Part shown: positions 8,941 to 18,128 of the stretch, one piece after another | Position numbering within the stretch: the first letter of the stretch is position 1 | How the letters are laid out: each line of letters starts with the position of its first letter | Assembly (NCBI GenBank): GCA_019749835.1 | Contig: JAIEPJ010000020.1 | Location: 1 to 64,000, forward strand | From: Phreatobacter sp. | GTDB taxonomy: Bacteria; Pseudomonadota; Alphaproteobacteria; Rhizobiales; Phreatobacteraceae | Direction: 5' to 3' | DNA: 64,000 nt | The notes under the pieces: generated by a model | Told to the model about the DNA's origin: nothing | What the model saw: the letters and a program-made list of their open reading frames with translations, nothing else | The model's database searches: none | Made by a program: the position numbers and the translations under genes

Positions 8941-10440
8941 CTATTCCTGGAACACTTCCTCGCGCTTGGCACGGACCGCGGGAAGGATCAGCACGACGAG
9001 AAGCAGCGCGGTGAGCACGAGCAGCGCGGCGCTGATCGGGCGCTCCACGAACACCATGGGGTCGCCCCGCGACAGGTTCATGGCGCGGCGGAAGTTCTCC
9101 TCCATGAGGGGGCCGAGAATGAAGCCCAGGATGAAGGGCGCGGGCTCCGCCCCCACTTTCACGAAGAACACGCCCACCAGGGCGAAGAGCAGCATCAGGC
9201 CGATGTCCATCTGGCTGTTGCTGATCGAATAGGTTCCGATGCAGCAGAACAGCGCGATGGCTGGGAAGAGTATGCGATAGGGAACGCGAAGAAGCGACAC
9301 CCACAGGCCCACCAGTGGCAGGTTGAGGATGACCAGCATGAGGTTGCCGAGCCACATGGAGGCAATGACGCCCCAGAAAAGCTGCGGCTGAGCGGTCATC
9401 ACCTGCGGCCCAGGCTGAATGCCCTGGATCATCAGCGCACCCACCATGAGCGCCATGATGGCGTTGCCGGGAATGCCGAGGGTCAGCAGGGGAATGAAGG
9501 AGGTCTGCGCACCGGCATTGTTGGCCGCCTCCGGTCCCGCCACCCCTTCGATCGCGCCGCGGCCGAACCGCTCGGGCGTGGCCGAGGTCTTCTTTTCCAC
9601 CGCATAGGAGGCGAAGGAGGAGAGCGCGGCGCCGCCCCCCGGGAGCACGCCGAGGACGGACCCGATGGCGGTGCCGCGGAGCATGGCGGGCAGGCAGTCC
9701 TTCAGCTCCTTGCGGCTCGGCCAGAGCTGGCTCAGCGCCACGGACAGCAGCGTGCGGTCCTGCGGGCGGGACAGGGCGATCATCAGTTCCGAGATGCCGA
9801 AGAGGCCGATGGCGATGGCGACGAATCCTATGCCGTCGCCGAGCTCGCCGATGCCGAGCGTCATGCGGGGAAGGCCCGTGTTGACGTCGATGCCGACGAG
9901 GCCGAGCAGAAGACCGAGCAGCACCATGGCCACCGCCTTGACCGCCGAGCCGTGTGCGAGAGCGATGGAGCCGGTCAGGCCGAGGACCATGAGGCTGAAA
10001 TATTCCGCCGCCGTGAATTTCAGCGCCAGGGCCGAGAGGGGCACGCTCGCGACCGCGATGATGATCGTGGCGATCGTGCCGGCGAAAAACGAGGCGATGG
10101 CCGCGATGGCCAGCGCGGGACCGGCCCGGCCCTGCTTCGCCATCTGATGGCCGTCCAGGCAGGTGACGATCGAGGACGACTCGCCCGGCAGGTTCACCAG
10201 GATGGCTGTGGTCGAGCCCCCGTACTGCGCGCCGTAGAAGATGCCGGAGAGCATGATCATGGCCGACGCCGGCGGCAGGGTGAAGGTGAAGGGGAGCAGG
10301 ATGGCGATCGTGGTGATCGGCGCGATGCCCGGAAGCACGCCTACAAGCGTCCCGATCAGCACGCCGAGGAAGCAGAAGGCGAGGTTTGCCGGCGTAAGGG
10401 CGACCCCAAAGCCCGTCGCTAGGTTAGCGATGAGGTCCAT
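8941..10440 (-). CDS. tctA: Tripartite tricarboxylate transporter, large membrane subunit (TctA family)
   Basis: 499 residues, almost entirely hydrophobic, with about 11-12 predicted membrane helices. The TctA family segments are present: LAFCFLGVLIGTLVGVLPGI, an SGIFYGAQYGGSTTAIL segment, and LPGGGAALSSFASYAVEK in the second half. The start at 10440 is the ATG giving the canonical MDLIANLATGFGVAL beginning; the frame extends upstream but would add an unlikely polar tail. The gene follows tctB by 2 bp. TTT systems are secondary carriers dependent on a binding protein. Despite the family name they take many organic acids, and the neighbours argue for a sugar acid here. Confidence 0.93.
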   Translation of the reverse strand: MDLIANLATGFGVALTPANLAFCFLGVLIGTLVGVLPGIAPITTIAILLPFTFTLPPASAMIMLSGIFYGAQYGGSTTAILVNLPGESSSIVTCLDGHQMAKQGRAGPALAIAAIASFFAGTIATIIIAVASVPLSALALKFTAAEYFSLMVLGLTGSIALAHGSAVKAVAMVLLGLLLGLVGIDVNTGLPRMTLGIGELGDGIGFVAIAIGLFGISELMIALSRPQDRTLLSVALSQLWPSRKELKDCLPAMLRGTAIGSVLGVLPGGGAALSSFASYAVEKKTSATPERFGRGAIEGVAGPEAANNAGAQTSFIPLLTLGIPGNAIMALMVGALMIQGIQPGPQVMTAQPQLFWGVIASMWLGNLMLVILNLPLVGLWVSLLRVPYRILFPAIALFCCIGTYSISNSQMDIGLMLLFALVGVFFVKVGAEPAPFILGFILGPLMEENFRRAMNLSRGDPMVFVERPISAALLVLTALLLVVLILPAVRAKREEVFQE

Positions 10441-10442
10441 CG

Positions 10443-10889
10443 TCAGACCACCGGCCAGATCGGCATGGGAAGGCCGAGCGCCTTGACGAACAGCAACACC
10501 GCGAATGTCGAGAGCAATGCGGCGATCAGCAGGAGTTCCCGCCACCGCATGTCTTTCGACGCGGAGCCCGCGACCAGGACGACGATGAAGGCGGTCGCGG
10601 CGAGGCCGAGCCGGGGCAGCAGCAGGCCGAAAAGCCCGACAGCCGCCCCCACGAGCAAGATCGGTCGCCAGGCGATCTCCGGAAAGGCCTCACCCGTGGT
10701 CACGAGCGCCCTGCCGGCGATGAAGGCGCCGATCAGCGCGATCATCACAGCGAGGGCCCTCGGCACATAGCCCGGCCCCATGCGCGACGTCGAACCCATG
10801 GGCAGATCGGCGATGAGGTAGAGTGCGACCGCCGCGACGGACATGAGGAACAGCCCGAAGGCGAGATCGGCGGTGTTCACGCGGGTCAT
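10443..10889 (-). CDS. tctB: Tripartite tricarboxylate transporter, small membrane subunit (TctB family)
   Basis: 148 residues with four predicted membrane helices (starting near LAFGLFLMSVAAVALYLI, MIALIGAFIAGRALV, ILLVGAAVGLFGLLLP and LLLIAALLSTFAVLLF), the standard TctB topology. The ATG at 10889 (MTRVNTADLAFG) was chosen over one 51 bases upstream because it gives a normal cytoplasmic N-terminus. It sits between the tctC and tctA genes as usual. Sequence conservation in TctB is low, so the call rests mostly on topology and position. Confidence 0.88.
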   Translation of the reverse strand: MTRVNTADLAFGLFLMSVAAVALYLIADLPMGSTSRMGPGYVPRALAVMIALIGAFIAGRALVTTGEAFPEIAWRPILLVGAAVGLFGLLLPRLGLAATAFIVVLVAGSASKDMRWRELLLIAALLSTFAVLLFVKALGLPMPIWPVV

Positions 10890-10952
10890 GGCGCGATCCC
10901 TGCTGGATGAAAGAGGTTTGCCCCGGCTCGCCCGGCGCACGGGATCCGCGGG

Positions 10953-11930
10953 TCAGCCGTCCAGCGAGATGTTCTCGGCCTTCACGACCTCGCCCCACTC
11001 GACCATCGCCTTGTCCATCCACGAGGCGAAGGACGCCGGCGTGCCGGGGCGGACGTCGCTGCCCAGTTCCCTGATCTTGGCCGCCACGTCGGCCTCCGCC
11101 AGGACTTTGTTGAGCTCCTGGTTGAGGCGTGCGACGACGGGGGCTGGCGTGCCCTTGCTCGCATAGACGCCCTGCCACGATCCGGCGTCCTGGACCGGGG
11201 TGTTCAGCTCCTTGAAGGAGGGAAGGTTCGGTAGCGCCTCCAGCCGCTTGTCGCCGGACACGGCGATGCCTTTCAGCTGGCCTTGGGTGACGAAGGGGAG
11301 CGTCGCGATGGCGCCGTTGAAGATGACGTTGCTCTCGCCCGACACCACGCCGCGCACCGCCGCGGCGCCACCGCGGTAGGGCACGGCGCTCCAGTTGAGG
11401 CCGAAGTGCTTCCCCACCACCATCGCCGTGAGGTGATTGACAGCGCCGACACCGCTTGTGGCGACGTTCAGCTTGCCGGGATTGGCTTTGTCATAGGCCG
11501 CGAGCTCGGCGAAGGAGGTCGCCGGCACCTGCGGATTGATGGCCACCAGGTAAGGCGAGAACGACACCATGCCGACGGGCACGAGGTCGGTCTTGACGTT
11601 GAAGGACAGCCGCTTGAACAGCGCCGGCACACTGGCGAGCGTCCCCGCATCGGCGATGAGCAGCGTGTGGCCGTCCCCGGCCTGCCGCGCCACAAAGTCG
11701 GCGCCGACATTGCCCGATGCGCTCGGACGATTGTCGACGACGACCGGCTGGCCCAGCGCCTGCGACAGCCTCGGGCCGATCAGGCGGGCGAGGATGTCGG
11801 AGGTGCCACCGGGGGCGAAGGGCACAATCAGGTTTATCTGGCGTGTGAAGGTCTGCGCCCGCAGAGCGGGGGCAAAGAGAGGAAGTCCGGTAGCGGACAA
11901 GCCGGCGACAGCAGAACGCCTCGTGAGCAT
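10953..11930 (-). CDS. tctC: Tripartite tricarboxylate transporter, periplasmic binding protein (TctC/Bug family)
   Basis: 325 residues. An N-terminal export signal with a twin arginine (MLTRRSAVAGLSATGLP) ends at about residue 25. The Bug-family core then shows INLIVPFAPGGTSDILARL, VVVDNRPSASGNVGADFVA, and YRGGAAAVRGVVSGE in the second lobe. The ATG at 11930 lies 8 bases after GGGAG; the ATG two codons upstream is too close to that site. It is the first gene of the cluster and should set ligand specificity. Bug proteins bind carboxylates such as citrate, aldarates and aromatic acids. Confidence 0.92.
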   Translation of the reverse strand: MLTRRSAVAGLSATGLPLFAPALRAQTFTRQINLIVPFAPGGTSDILARLIGPRLSQALGQPVVVDNRPSASGNVGADFVARQAGDGHTLLIADAGTLASVPALFKRLSFNVKTDLVPVGMVSFSPYLVAINPQVPATSFAELAAYDKANPGKLNVATSGVGAVNHLTAMVVGKHFGLNWSAVPYRGGAAAVRGVVSGESNVIFNGAIATLPFVTQGQLKGIAVSGDKRLEALPNLPSFKELNTPVQDAGSWQGVYASKGTPAPVVARLNQELNKVLAEADVAAKIRELGSDVRPGTPASFASWMDKAMVEWGEVVKAENISLDG

Positions 11931-12576
11931 CGTCATATCTCCCTTGGTTTGATGTCGCTCTTGTCCGTGGTGGCTGGTTCGCCAGTCCGAGCGTTCCATC
12001 CAGATTGACGCACTGTCTGACCCGTATCAATCCAATTACTGAATTGAACGCCATTTGTGCTGAGAGCCGCTATCAGGCTTTCGAGCATTCGCGCACGTCG
12101 GGACATCCGTTCACAGTGCACCTGACCGGCATGTCAGCCGCGAATCGAGCTGAACGGGCCCGGCTTTGCGGAGACAAACCGGCTGAGCAATCCGCCGACA
12201 TCAGGTTGCACCGGCGGCTTGCCTTGTGCCGCCTGGCCTCTCGAGCAGAGGCATTGCGGAGGGTATCGAACGCCGTAGTGAGCCGCCCTGGATTCCTGGG
12301 CGCCTTCTTTCCTATCCTTGAGGCAGAGAGGCACCCATGGGCCCAGCGAAAACCGCCGAGGCTTCTCAAGCGTGACGCGGTGCTTCAGATCGCCAATCGG
12401 AGTTATCCGGCGGCTTCTGCAACTTCGGCGCGCAGCTTCTTCTACCTCGACATCGGTGCCCACGGGAGACGGGGCCGGCTCATTCCCGCGATGTCTTTGA
12501 ACAGTCATCGCACCGCGACCATACCTTCACATCGCCGTGGCACTCGTGAGGCTCATAAGCCGTTGGGAGGTCCGCC
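11931..12576. other. Intergenic stretch between divergent operons, no supported gene
   Basis: About 650 bases separate the minus-strand aldarate cluster from the plus-strand peptide transporter, so it should hold the promoters of both. I could not pick out convincing promoter boxes. Reading frames here lack domains and Shine-Dalgarno sites. The right end carries GGGAGG just before the next start codon. Confidence 0.5.
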
Positions 12577-14244
12577 ATGCCGTTCTGCATACCCAAACTC
12601 GCCCGCCGCCTATTGGCCGCGCTGCCGCTGATAGCCGCCTTCGCGGCACCGCTGTCGGCCCAGCCCGCCGACACGCGGCCGGTCATCACCATTGCCGTGC
12701 AGCAGATCGTGACTTCCGGTGCCCTGGAGCCGTTGCGCGAGCAGTCCAACGTCGGCGCGCGCATCTTCGATTCGATCTTCGAGAACCTGATCGAGGTGGA
12801 CAAGACCGGCGATCTCAGCCTCAAGCCCGGCCTTGCCGAGAGCTACCGCCGCATCGACGCCCAGACCATCGAGTTCACGCTGCGCCGCGGCGTCAAGTTC
12901 CACGACGGCCGCGAAATGACGGCCGAGGACGTGGTCTTCACCTTCGGCCGCGAACGCATGTGGGGAACGGGTGAGGCCAATCCCCAGACCAGCGGCCAGC
13001 CCACCGCGACGCTGTTCGCACAGGGCGCGCAGGGCGCGACCTCGGTGCCGCGCGAGGCGGTCGCCATCGCTGGCCGGCTGCTGCCTGCCTTCGGTTCGAT
13101 GGAGGCCGTCGGCCCCCATACGGTGCGCTACACCAACCGCGTGGCGGACCTGACGCTGGAGGGCCGCCTGACCCGCAACGGCACCGAGATCATTTCCCGG
13201 GCCGGTTTCCAGGCCGCGGAGAACTGGGGTGCCTGGGCTCGTCGCCCGGTGGGCACCGGTCCTTACCGCGTCAAGGAATTTCGCCCGGACAACATTCTCG
13301 TCCTCGAAGCCCATGACGAGTACTGGGGCGGACGCCCACCGATCCGCGAGTTGCGCTTCGTTGTCGTTCCGGAAATCGCCACCCGGGTGAACGGGCTTCT
13401 GTCCGGTCAGTTCGATTTCATCACCGACGTTCCGCCCGACCAGTTCCGTGCCATCGAGCGTTCGGCGCGTCACGATGTGATCGGCGGCGCCATCCTCAAC
13501 CACCGCCTTCTGGTGTTCGACAAGAACCATCCGCGCCTTCAGGATCCCCGCATCCGTCGCGCGCTGACCCATGCCATCGACCGGAACCTGATCGTCGAGG
13601 CCCTCTTCCAGGGGAAGACCTCGGTCCCCGCCGGTCTTCAATGGGAATATTACGGCCCAATGTTCCATTCCGACTGGACCGTGCCGGCCTTCGACCCGGC
13701 GCTGGCCCGCCGCCTGCTGCAGGAAGCGGGCTATCGCGGCGAGGTCATCCCCTATCGGGTCGCGTCGGGCTACTACACCAACCAGGTCCCGACCGCGCAG
13801 GCACTGCAGCAGATGTGGCAGGCCGTCGGGCTCAATGTGCAGCTCCAGATGGTCGAGAACTGGCAGCAGATTTTCGACCGGTCGAATCCGCAGAACCCGC
13901 GCGCCATCCGCGACTGGTCGAACTCGGCCCCGTTCAATGATCCCGTGTCCTCGATCGTCAACCAGCATTGCGAGCGTGGCCAGCAGCAGCAGGCCGGCGA
14001 ATGGACCAACGCCGATTTCAATCGGCTGTGCACGGTCCTGGAAACCTCGACCAATCCCGACGAGCGCCGGTCGACCTTCCGCCGGATGATGGAGATCATC
14101 GAGCGTGAGGATCCGGGCTATACGGTCCTGCACCGCTCGGTTCTCTATTTCGGCAAGCGCAAGGACATCGAGTGGAAGCCCTCGCCGACCCAGGCGATGG
14201 ACTTCCGGGCGTCGAACTTCCGCATCGTTCCAGCCACCCGCTGA
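12577..14244 (+). CDS. Periplasmic substrate-binding protein of a peptide-type ABC importer (SBP family 5)
   Basis: 555 residues with a Sec signal peptide (about residues 1-29, ending APLSAQP). The family-5 core carries RIFDSIFENLIEVDKTG, the conserved FTLRRGVKFHDGREMTAEDVVFTF region, and a late helix with DPRIRRALTHAIDRNLIVE. It is larger than average for DppA/OppA relatives. It opens an operon followed by two ATPases, two permeases and an isomerase-like gene. Family 5 binds di- and oligopeptides, but also nickel, opines, murein peptides and glycosides. The isomerase hints at a sugar-containing ligand. Confidence 0.9.
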   Translation: MPFCIPKLARRLLAALPLIAAFAAPLSAQPADTRPVITIAVQQIVTSGALEPLREQSNVGARIFDSIFENLIEVDKTGDLSLKPGLAESYRRIDAQTIEFTLRRGVKFHDGREMTAEDVVFTFGRERMWGTGEANPQTSGQPTATLFAQGAQGATSVPREAVAIAGRLLPAFGSMEAVGPHTVRYTNRVADLTLEGRLTRNGTEIISRAGFQAAENWGAWARRPVGTGPYRVKEFRPDNILVLEAHDEYWGGRPPIRELRFVVVPEIATRVNGLLSGQFDFITDVPPDQFRAIERSARHDVIGGAILNHRLLVFDKNHPRLQDPRIRRALTHAIDRNLIVEALFQGKTSVPAGLQWEYYGPMFHSDWTVPAFDPALARRLLQEAGYRGEVIPYRVASGYYTNQVPTAQALQQMWQAVGLNVQLQMVENWQQIFDRSNPQNPRAIRDWSNSAPFNDPVSSIVNQHCERGQQQQAGEWTNADFNRLCTVLETSTNPDERRSTFRRMMEIIEREDPGYTVLHRSVLYFGKRKDIEWKPSPTQAMDFRASNFRIVPATR

Positions 14245-14262
14245 CACGGCACCGCCTGCAAG

Positions 14263-14288
14263 CGGCCGCGCTGGGTCTGGCGCGGCCG
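14263..14288 (+). promoter_or_regulatory. Intercistronic hairpin after the binding-protein gene
   Basis: A perfect 9-bp inverted repeat (CGGCCGCGC, 8-base loop, GCGCGGCCG) lies 19 bp after the binding-protein stop and before the ATPase gene. No T-run follows. This is typical of mRNA-stabilising or partial-attenuation hairpins that let the binding protein be made in excess over the membrane subunits. Confidence 0.55.
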
Positions 14289-14307
14289 ACCATCCGGAGT
14301 AGCGTGC

Positions 14308-15297
14308 ATGACCGCCCCCCTCATCGAACTGAAGGACCTGACGGTCGACTTTCCCGTTGGTGGAAACTGGGTCCGGGCGCTGCATGGTGTCTCGCTCACG
14401 ATCCGCCGCGGCGAGGCCTTGGGCCTTGTCGGAGAATCCGGTTCCGGCAAGAGCGTGACCTGGCTTGCCGCCACCAAGCTTCTGCCGGCCAAAGCCAGGA
14501 TCGATGGAAAGGTCCTCCTGGACGGCAAGCCGATCCAGGGCCTGACCCGCGATCAGATGGCCAGTGTGCGCGGCAAAAGGGTCGCGCTGATCTTCCAGGA
14601 CCCGACGTCCTCCTTGAACCCGGTGCACCGTGTCGGCACCCAGATCGGCGAAGCGGTCCGTCTCCATCGCGGCTTCGACGCCGCTGCCGCCCGCGCAGAG
14701 GCCAAGCGTCTGCTGGACCGCGTGCATATCCCGTCGGCAGCCCGCCGGCTCGACGATTATCCGCACGAACTGTCGGGCGGTACCAATCAGCGCGTGATGA
14801 TTGCCATGGCGCTGGCCGGCGAGCCCGACCTGCTGGTCGCCGATGAACCGACCACTGCGCTCGATGTGACCATTCAGGCGCAGATCCTCGATCTGCTCGC
14901 CGAAATGCGCCGGGAGACCGGCATGGCGCTCGTGCTGATCTCCCATGATCTCGGCATCGTCGCCGACATCACCGACCGGGTCGCTGTCATGTATGCCGGT
15001 CGGATCGTCGAGGAAGCACCTGTCGACGCCTTGTTCGACGATCCTCGCCATCCCTACACCCAGGGACTGCTGGCCGCACTTCCGGATGTAGCCGGCCCGC
15101 GCCGCCGCCTCACCGCCATTCCTGGCCAGGTGCCCAATCCCGCCGCGCTCCCGCCCGGCTGTGCTTTCGCGCCACGTTGCCCGGCCGCCATTGCCGGCTG
15201 CGTGACGGCGATCCCCTCGCTCGATGCTGTCGCTGCCGATCGGCGAACCGCCTGCTTTCGCGCTGGCGATGGAACTCCCTGGGAGATCGCAGCATGA
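14308..15297 (+). CDS. Peptide ABC importer ATP-binding protein, DppD/OppD-like
   Basis: 329 residues. Walker A GESGSGKS (about residue 42), Q-loop in LIFQDPTSSLNP, signature LSGGTNQR, Walker B LLVADEPTTALD and H-loop SHDLGIV are present. The C-terminal oligopeptide-transporter extension has the paired cysteines GCAFAPRCPAAIAGC. The signature has threonine-asparagine where MRQR or QRQR is usual; the essential SGG is intact. It overlaps the next ATPase by 4 bp, with which it should form a heterodimer. Confidence 0.93.
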   Translation: MTAPLIELKDLTVDFPVGGNWVRALHGVSLTIRRGEALGLVGESGSGKSVTWLAATKLLPAKARIDGKVLLDGKPIQGLTRDQMASVRGKRVALIFQDPTSSLNPVHRVGTQIGEAVRLHRGFDAAAARAEAKRLLDRVHIPSAARRLDDYPHELSGGTNQRVMIAMALAGEPDLLVADEPTTALDVTIQAQILDLLAEMRRETGMALVLISHDLGIVADITDRVAVMYAGRIVEEAPVDALFDDPRHPYTQGLLAALPDVAGPRRRLTAIPGQVPNPAALPPGCAFAPRCPAAIAGCVTAIPSLDAVAADRRTACFRAGDGTPWEIAA

Positions 15298-16286
15298 GCG
15301 CCCTGCTGGAGGTCGAGGGCCTCGTGAAGCATTACCACGTCCGGGGGGGTGGCGGGCTCTTCGGTGCCCCAGTCGTCCTCAAGGCGGTCGACGGCGTCTC
15401 CTTTGCCATTCCTGCCGGCCGCACGCTCGGCCTTGTCGGCGAATCGGGGTGTGGCAAGTCGACGACCGCCCGGTTGGTGCTCGGGACGCTGGCGCGCGAC
15501 GGCGGGCAGGTGATGTTCGACGGCGAGCCGGTCGGCTCGGTTCGCGATACCCGGTGGCGCGCGCAGCGTCGCGCCATGCAAATGGTCTATCAGGATCCGC
15601 TTTCGGCGCTTGATCGCCGCCTGACCGTCGGCAAGCAGGTCGTGGAGCCGGCGCTCGTTCATGGCCTCGGTGCATCGGCGGAGCGGCATGAAAAAGCGCT
15701 GACCATCATGGATGCGGTCGGCCTCTCGTCGCGCTTCTTCGACCGCTATCCGCACGAGCTATCCGGCGGTCAGCGCCAGAGGGTCGTGCTCGCCCGCGCC
15801 CTCATCCTGTCCCCGAAGCTTCTCGTCTGCGACGAGCCGATATCCGCGCTCGACGTGTCGATCCAGGCCCAGGTGATCAACCTCCTGGTCGATCTGCAGG
15901 AAAAATTCTCGCTGACCTATCTGTTCATATCCCACGACCTGAAAGTGGTCCGCCAGGTCGCCCACGAAGTGGCGGTCATGTATCTCGGCCGTATTGTCGA
16001 GCGCGGCGACCCGGAGGCCCTGTTTCACGCGCCGGCCCACCCCTATACGCAGGCCCTGGTCGGTGCGATCCCGACCCCGAGGACACGCGGTCGCGCGCGC
16101 GCCGCGCTCCAGGGCGATCCGCCGAGCCCGATCAATACGCCCCCGGGCTGCTCCTTCCACCCGCGCTGCCCGCGCGCCGAGGCCCGCTGCCGCAGCGAGG
16201 CACCGCTGCTGCGCCCGCTCGCGGACGGCCGCTTCGCCGCGTGCCATTTCCCGGTCCTTTCAACGCCCGCCCGCGAGGCCGCCTGA
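15294..16286 (+). CDS. Peptide ABC importer ATP-binding protein, DppF/OppF-like
   Basis: 330 residues from the ATG that overlaps the preceding stop (ATGA). The frame is open further upstream but only as overlap with the previous gene. Walker A GESGCGKS, Q-loop in MVYQDPLSALDRRLTV, signature LSGGQRQR, Walker B LLVCDEPISALD and the C-terminal cysteine segment GCSFHPRCPRAEARC are seen. The second ATPase in the operon with DppD-like features gives the standard asymmetric Opp/Dpp pair. Confidence 0.93.
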   Translation: MSALLEVEGLVKHYHVRGGGGLFGAPVVLKAVDGVSFAIPAGRTLGLVGESGCGKSTTARLVLGTLARDGGQVMFDGEPVGSVRDTRWRAQRRAMQMVYQDPLSALDRRLTVGKQVVEPALVHGLGASAERHEKALTIMDAVGLSSRFFDRYPHELSGGQRQRVVLARALILSPKLLVCDEPISALDVSIQAQVINLLVDLQEKFSLTYLFISHDLKVVRQVAHEVAVMYLGRIVERGDPEALFHAPAHPYTQALVGAIPTPRTRGRARAALQGDPPSPINTPPGCSFHPRCPRAEARCRSEAPLLRPLADGRFAACHFPVLSTPAREAA

Positions 16287-16288
16287 TC

Positions 16289-17233
16289 ATGCTCGGCTAT
16301 GTCGCGTCGCGCGCCTTTCGCGCCCTGGTGACCATTCTCCTCGTGCTCACCTTCGCGTTCTTCATCCTCAATGCCACCGGCGATCCGGCGATCCTGATCC
16401 TTTCCGCCGATGCGCCGCCGGAAGCCATCGAGGCGTTTCGCGAGGAATGGGGGCTCAATGCACCCCTCTGGAAGCAGTATATCGGATACCTGTGGAACCT
16501 CGCCCATGGCGAACTCGGCCGGTCCATGCGCGACGGGCGCGATGCCTGGGCGGTGGTCTCGGAGCGCATACCGGTCACGCTCGCCATCACGATTCCGGCC
16601 CTGATCATCAAGCTGGTGATCGGAATTTCCGCCGGCATCGTCGCCGCCCTTTGGCGCGATACCTGGGTCGACCGTCTGGTAATGGCCTTCTCCGTGACCG
16701 GCTATACGGTGCCGAGCTTCGTGCTGGGTCTGGCACTGATGCTCGTCTTCGCCGTCCAGCTGGGCTGGTTGCCGGCGGCCGGGGCGGACAGCTGGCGCCA
16801 CGCGATCCTGCCGATCATCACGCTCGGCGTCGCCGGTGCGGCGGTCCTCGCGCGGTTCACCCGTTCGGCCATGCTCGAAGTGCTCGGCCAGCCGTTCATC
16901 CGCACCGGGCTGGCCAAGGGGCTGGTTTGGCGCGCGGTCGTGATCGGACATGCGTTCCCGAACGCGGCCATTCCGACGCTGACGATCGCCGGCTTCATGA
17001 TCGGCTCGCTGGTCGCCGGTGCCGTGGTGGTCGAAAGCGTTTTCGCCTGGCCAGGCGTCGGCCGCCTGCTGGTCTCGGCGGTCGGCAACCGCGACCTGAT
17101 GGTGGTGCAGGCGATCCTGCTGCTGGTGACGGTCACGATGGTCTCGGCCAATCTGATCGTCGACATCGTCTACGGCTTCGTCGATCCACGTCTGCGCACC
17201 GCCCGGGGCGGCCAGGCGCGAGGTGGCACATGA
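16289..17233 (+). CDS. Peptide ABC importer permease, DppB/OppB-like
   Basis: 314 residues, six predicted membrane helices. The first helix begins in RAFRALVTILLVLTFAFFI. A periplasmic stretch holds LNAPLWKQYIGYLWNLAHGELGRS, a typical DppB segment. The cytoplasmic coupling loop reads FIRTGLAKGLVWRAVVIGHAF (compare EAA motif). The ending VDIVYGFVDPRLR is also typical. The start at 16289 directly follows the ATPase stop and avoids overlap. Confidence 0.93.
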   Translation: MLGYVASRAFRALVTILLVLTFAFFILNATGDPAILILSADAPPEAIEAFREEWGLNAPLWKQYIGYLWNLAHGELGRSMRDGRDAWAVVSERIPVTLAITIPALIIKLVIGISAGIVAALWRDTWVDRLVMAFSVTGYTVPSFVLGLALMLVFAVQLGWLPAAGADSWRHAILPIITLGVAGAAVLARFTRSAMLEVLGQPFIRTGLAKGLVWRAVVIGHAFPNAAIPTLTIAGFMIGSLVAGAVVVESVFAWPGVGRLLVSAVGNRDLMVVQAILLLVTVTMVSANLIVDIVYGFVDPRLRTARGGQARGGT

Positions 17234-18111
17234 CCGACGCCTCGCTGCCCTCAACGGAGGTCGAGACCAGCAGGCGGCGACGGTTCTTCCGCGCCTGGCC
17301 TCCGGCTGTCCTTCTGGCGCTCGCCTGGATCGCCTTCATCGCTCTCGTTTCGATCTTCGCCGACTGGCTCAAGCCCTATGATTTCATGGCGCTCGACCTG
17401 CGAGACCGCCTCGCCGAACCGGTCTTCATGGGCGGCACGTTTCGCCATCTTCTCGGCTCCGACGAACTCGGCCGCGATGTCCTTTCGCGGCTGATCGAGT
17501 CGGTCCGCATGAGCCTCGTCATAGCCTTTCTCTCGACGTTGATCGCGGCTGCCATCGGGGTCAGTCTCGGCTTTCTGGCCGCCCATTTCCGTGGCTGGGT
17601 CGAACAGGTCATCCTCGGGGCCATCGATTTCATGGCCGCGATCCCGTTTCTCATCATCGCGCTGGCGGTCCTTGCCTTTTTTGGCAACACATTGACGCTC
17701 TTCATCCTCCTGATGGGAATGCACGGCTGGGAGCGGATCGCCCGCATCACGCGTGGCCTTGCCATAGCGGCCAAGGAACAGGGCTATGCTGCCGCGGCGA
17801 GCGAAATCGGCGCGTCGCCCTTTCGCGTCTATGGTGCCCATATCCTTCCCAATATCGCCTCGACCCTCATCGTCGCCATGACGCTCAACATTCCCGAAGT
17901 TATCCTGCTCGAGTCGGGCCTATCGTTCCTCGGCCTTGGGGTTCAACCGCCCCTCACATCGCTCGGCAACATGGTCGGTTATGGTCGTGAGTACATCCAG
18001 ACAGCCCCCTGGATCCTTCTTTCGCCGGCCGTCGTCATCATCCTCACCACGCTCGCAGTCTCCGTGGTCGGTGACTGGCTGCGCGACCGTCTCGACCCGA
18101 CCCTTCGCTGA
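17230..18111 (+). CDS. Peptide ABC importer permease, DppC/OppC-like
   Basis: 293 residues starting at the ATG that overlaps the preceding stop. A hydrophilic N-terminus leads to a first helix (about 20-42), then LLGSDELGRDVLSRLIE (the DppC hallmark), and four to five further helices. The coupling loop is AAASEIGASPFRVYGAHILPN, and the ending LSFLGLGVQPPLTSLGNMVG is diagnostic of the family. It completes importer 1. Confidence 0.93.
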   Translation: MTDASLPSTEVETSRRRRFFRAWPPAVLLALAWIAFIALVSIFADWLKPYDFMALDLRDRLAEPVFMGGTFRHLLGSDELGRDVLSRLIESVRMSLVIAFLSTLIAAAIGVSLGFLAAHFRGWVEQVILGAIDFMAAIPFLIIALAVLAFFGNTLTLFILLMGMHGWERIARITRGLAIAAKEQGYAAAASEIGASPFRVYGAHILPNIASTLIVAMTLNIPEVILLESGLSFLGLGVQPPLTSLGNMVGYGREYIQTAPWILLSPAVVIILTTLAVSVVGDWLRDRLDPTLR

Positions 18112-18128
18112 TCCGGATTCCCAACATC

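Noticed and set aside
8722..10422. 566-codon plus-strand frame over the tctA gene
   Set aside because: His/Glu/Arg-rich translation typical of the complement of a membrane-protein gene, with no domain.
10953..11930. Assigning the TTT system to citrate or tricarboxylates by family name
   Set aside because: Bug/TctC proteins bind many acids, and the adjacent kdgD and lactonase genes point to sugar acids.
12388..12440. Minus-strand peptide GDLKHRVTLEKP, reminiscent of phage head-closure proteins
   Set aside because: Only about a dozen residues match, with no continuation or phage neighbours. Too weak to call a prophage remnant.
12610..15051. 813-codon minus-strand open frame, one of the longest in the window
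   Set aside because: It lies antisense to the binding-protein and ATPase genes, whose motifs are unambiguous. Its own translation shows no domain.
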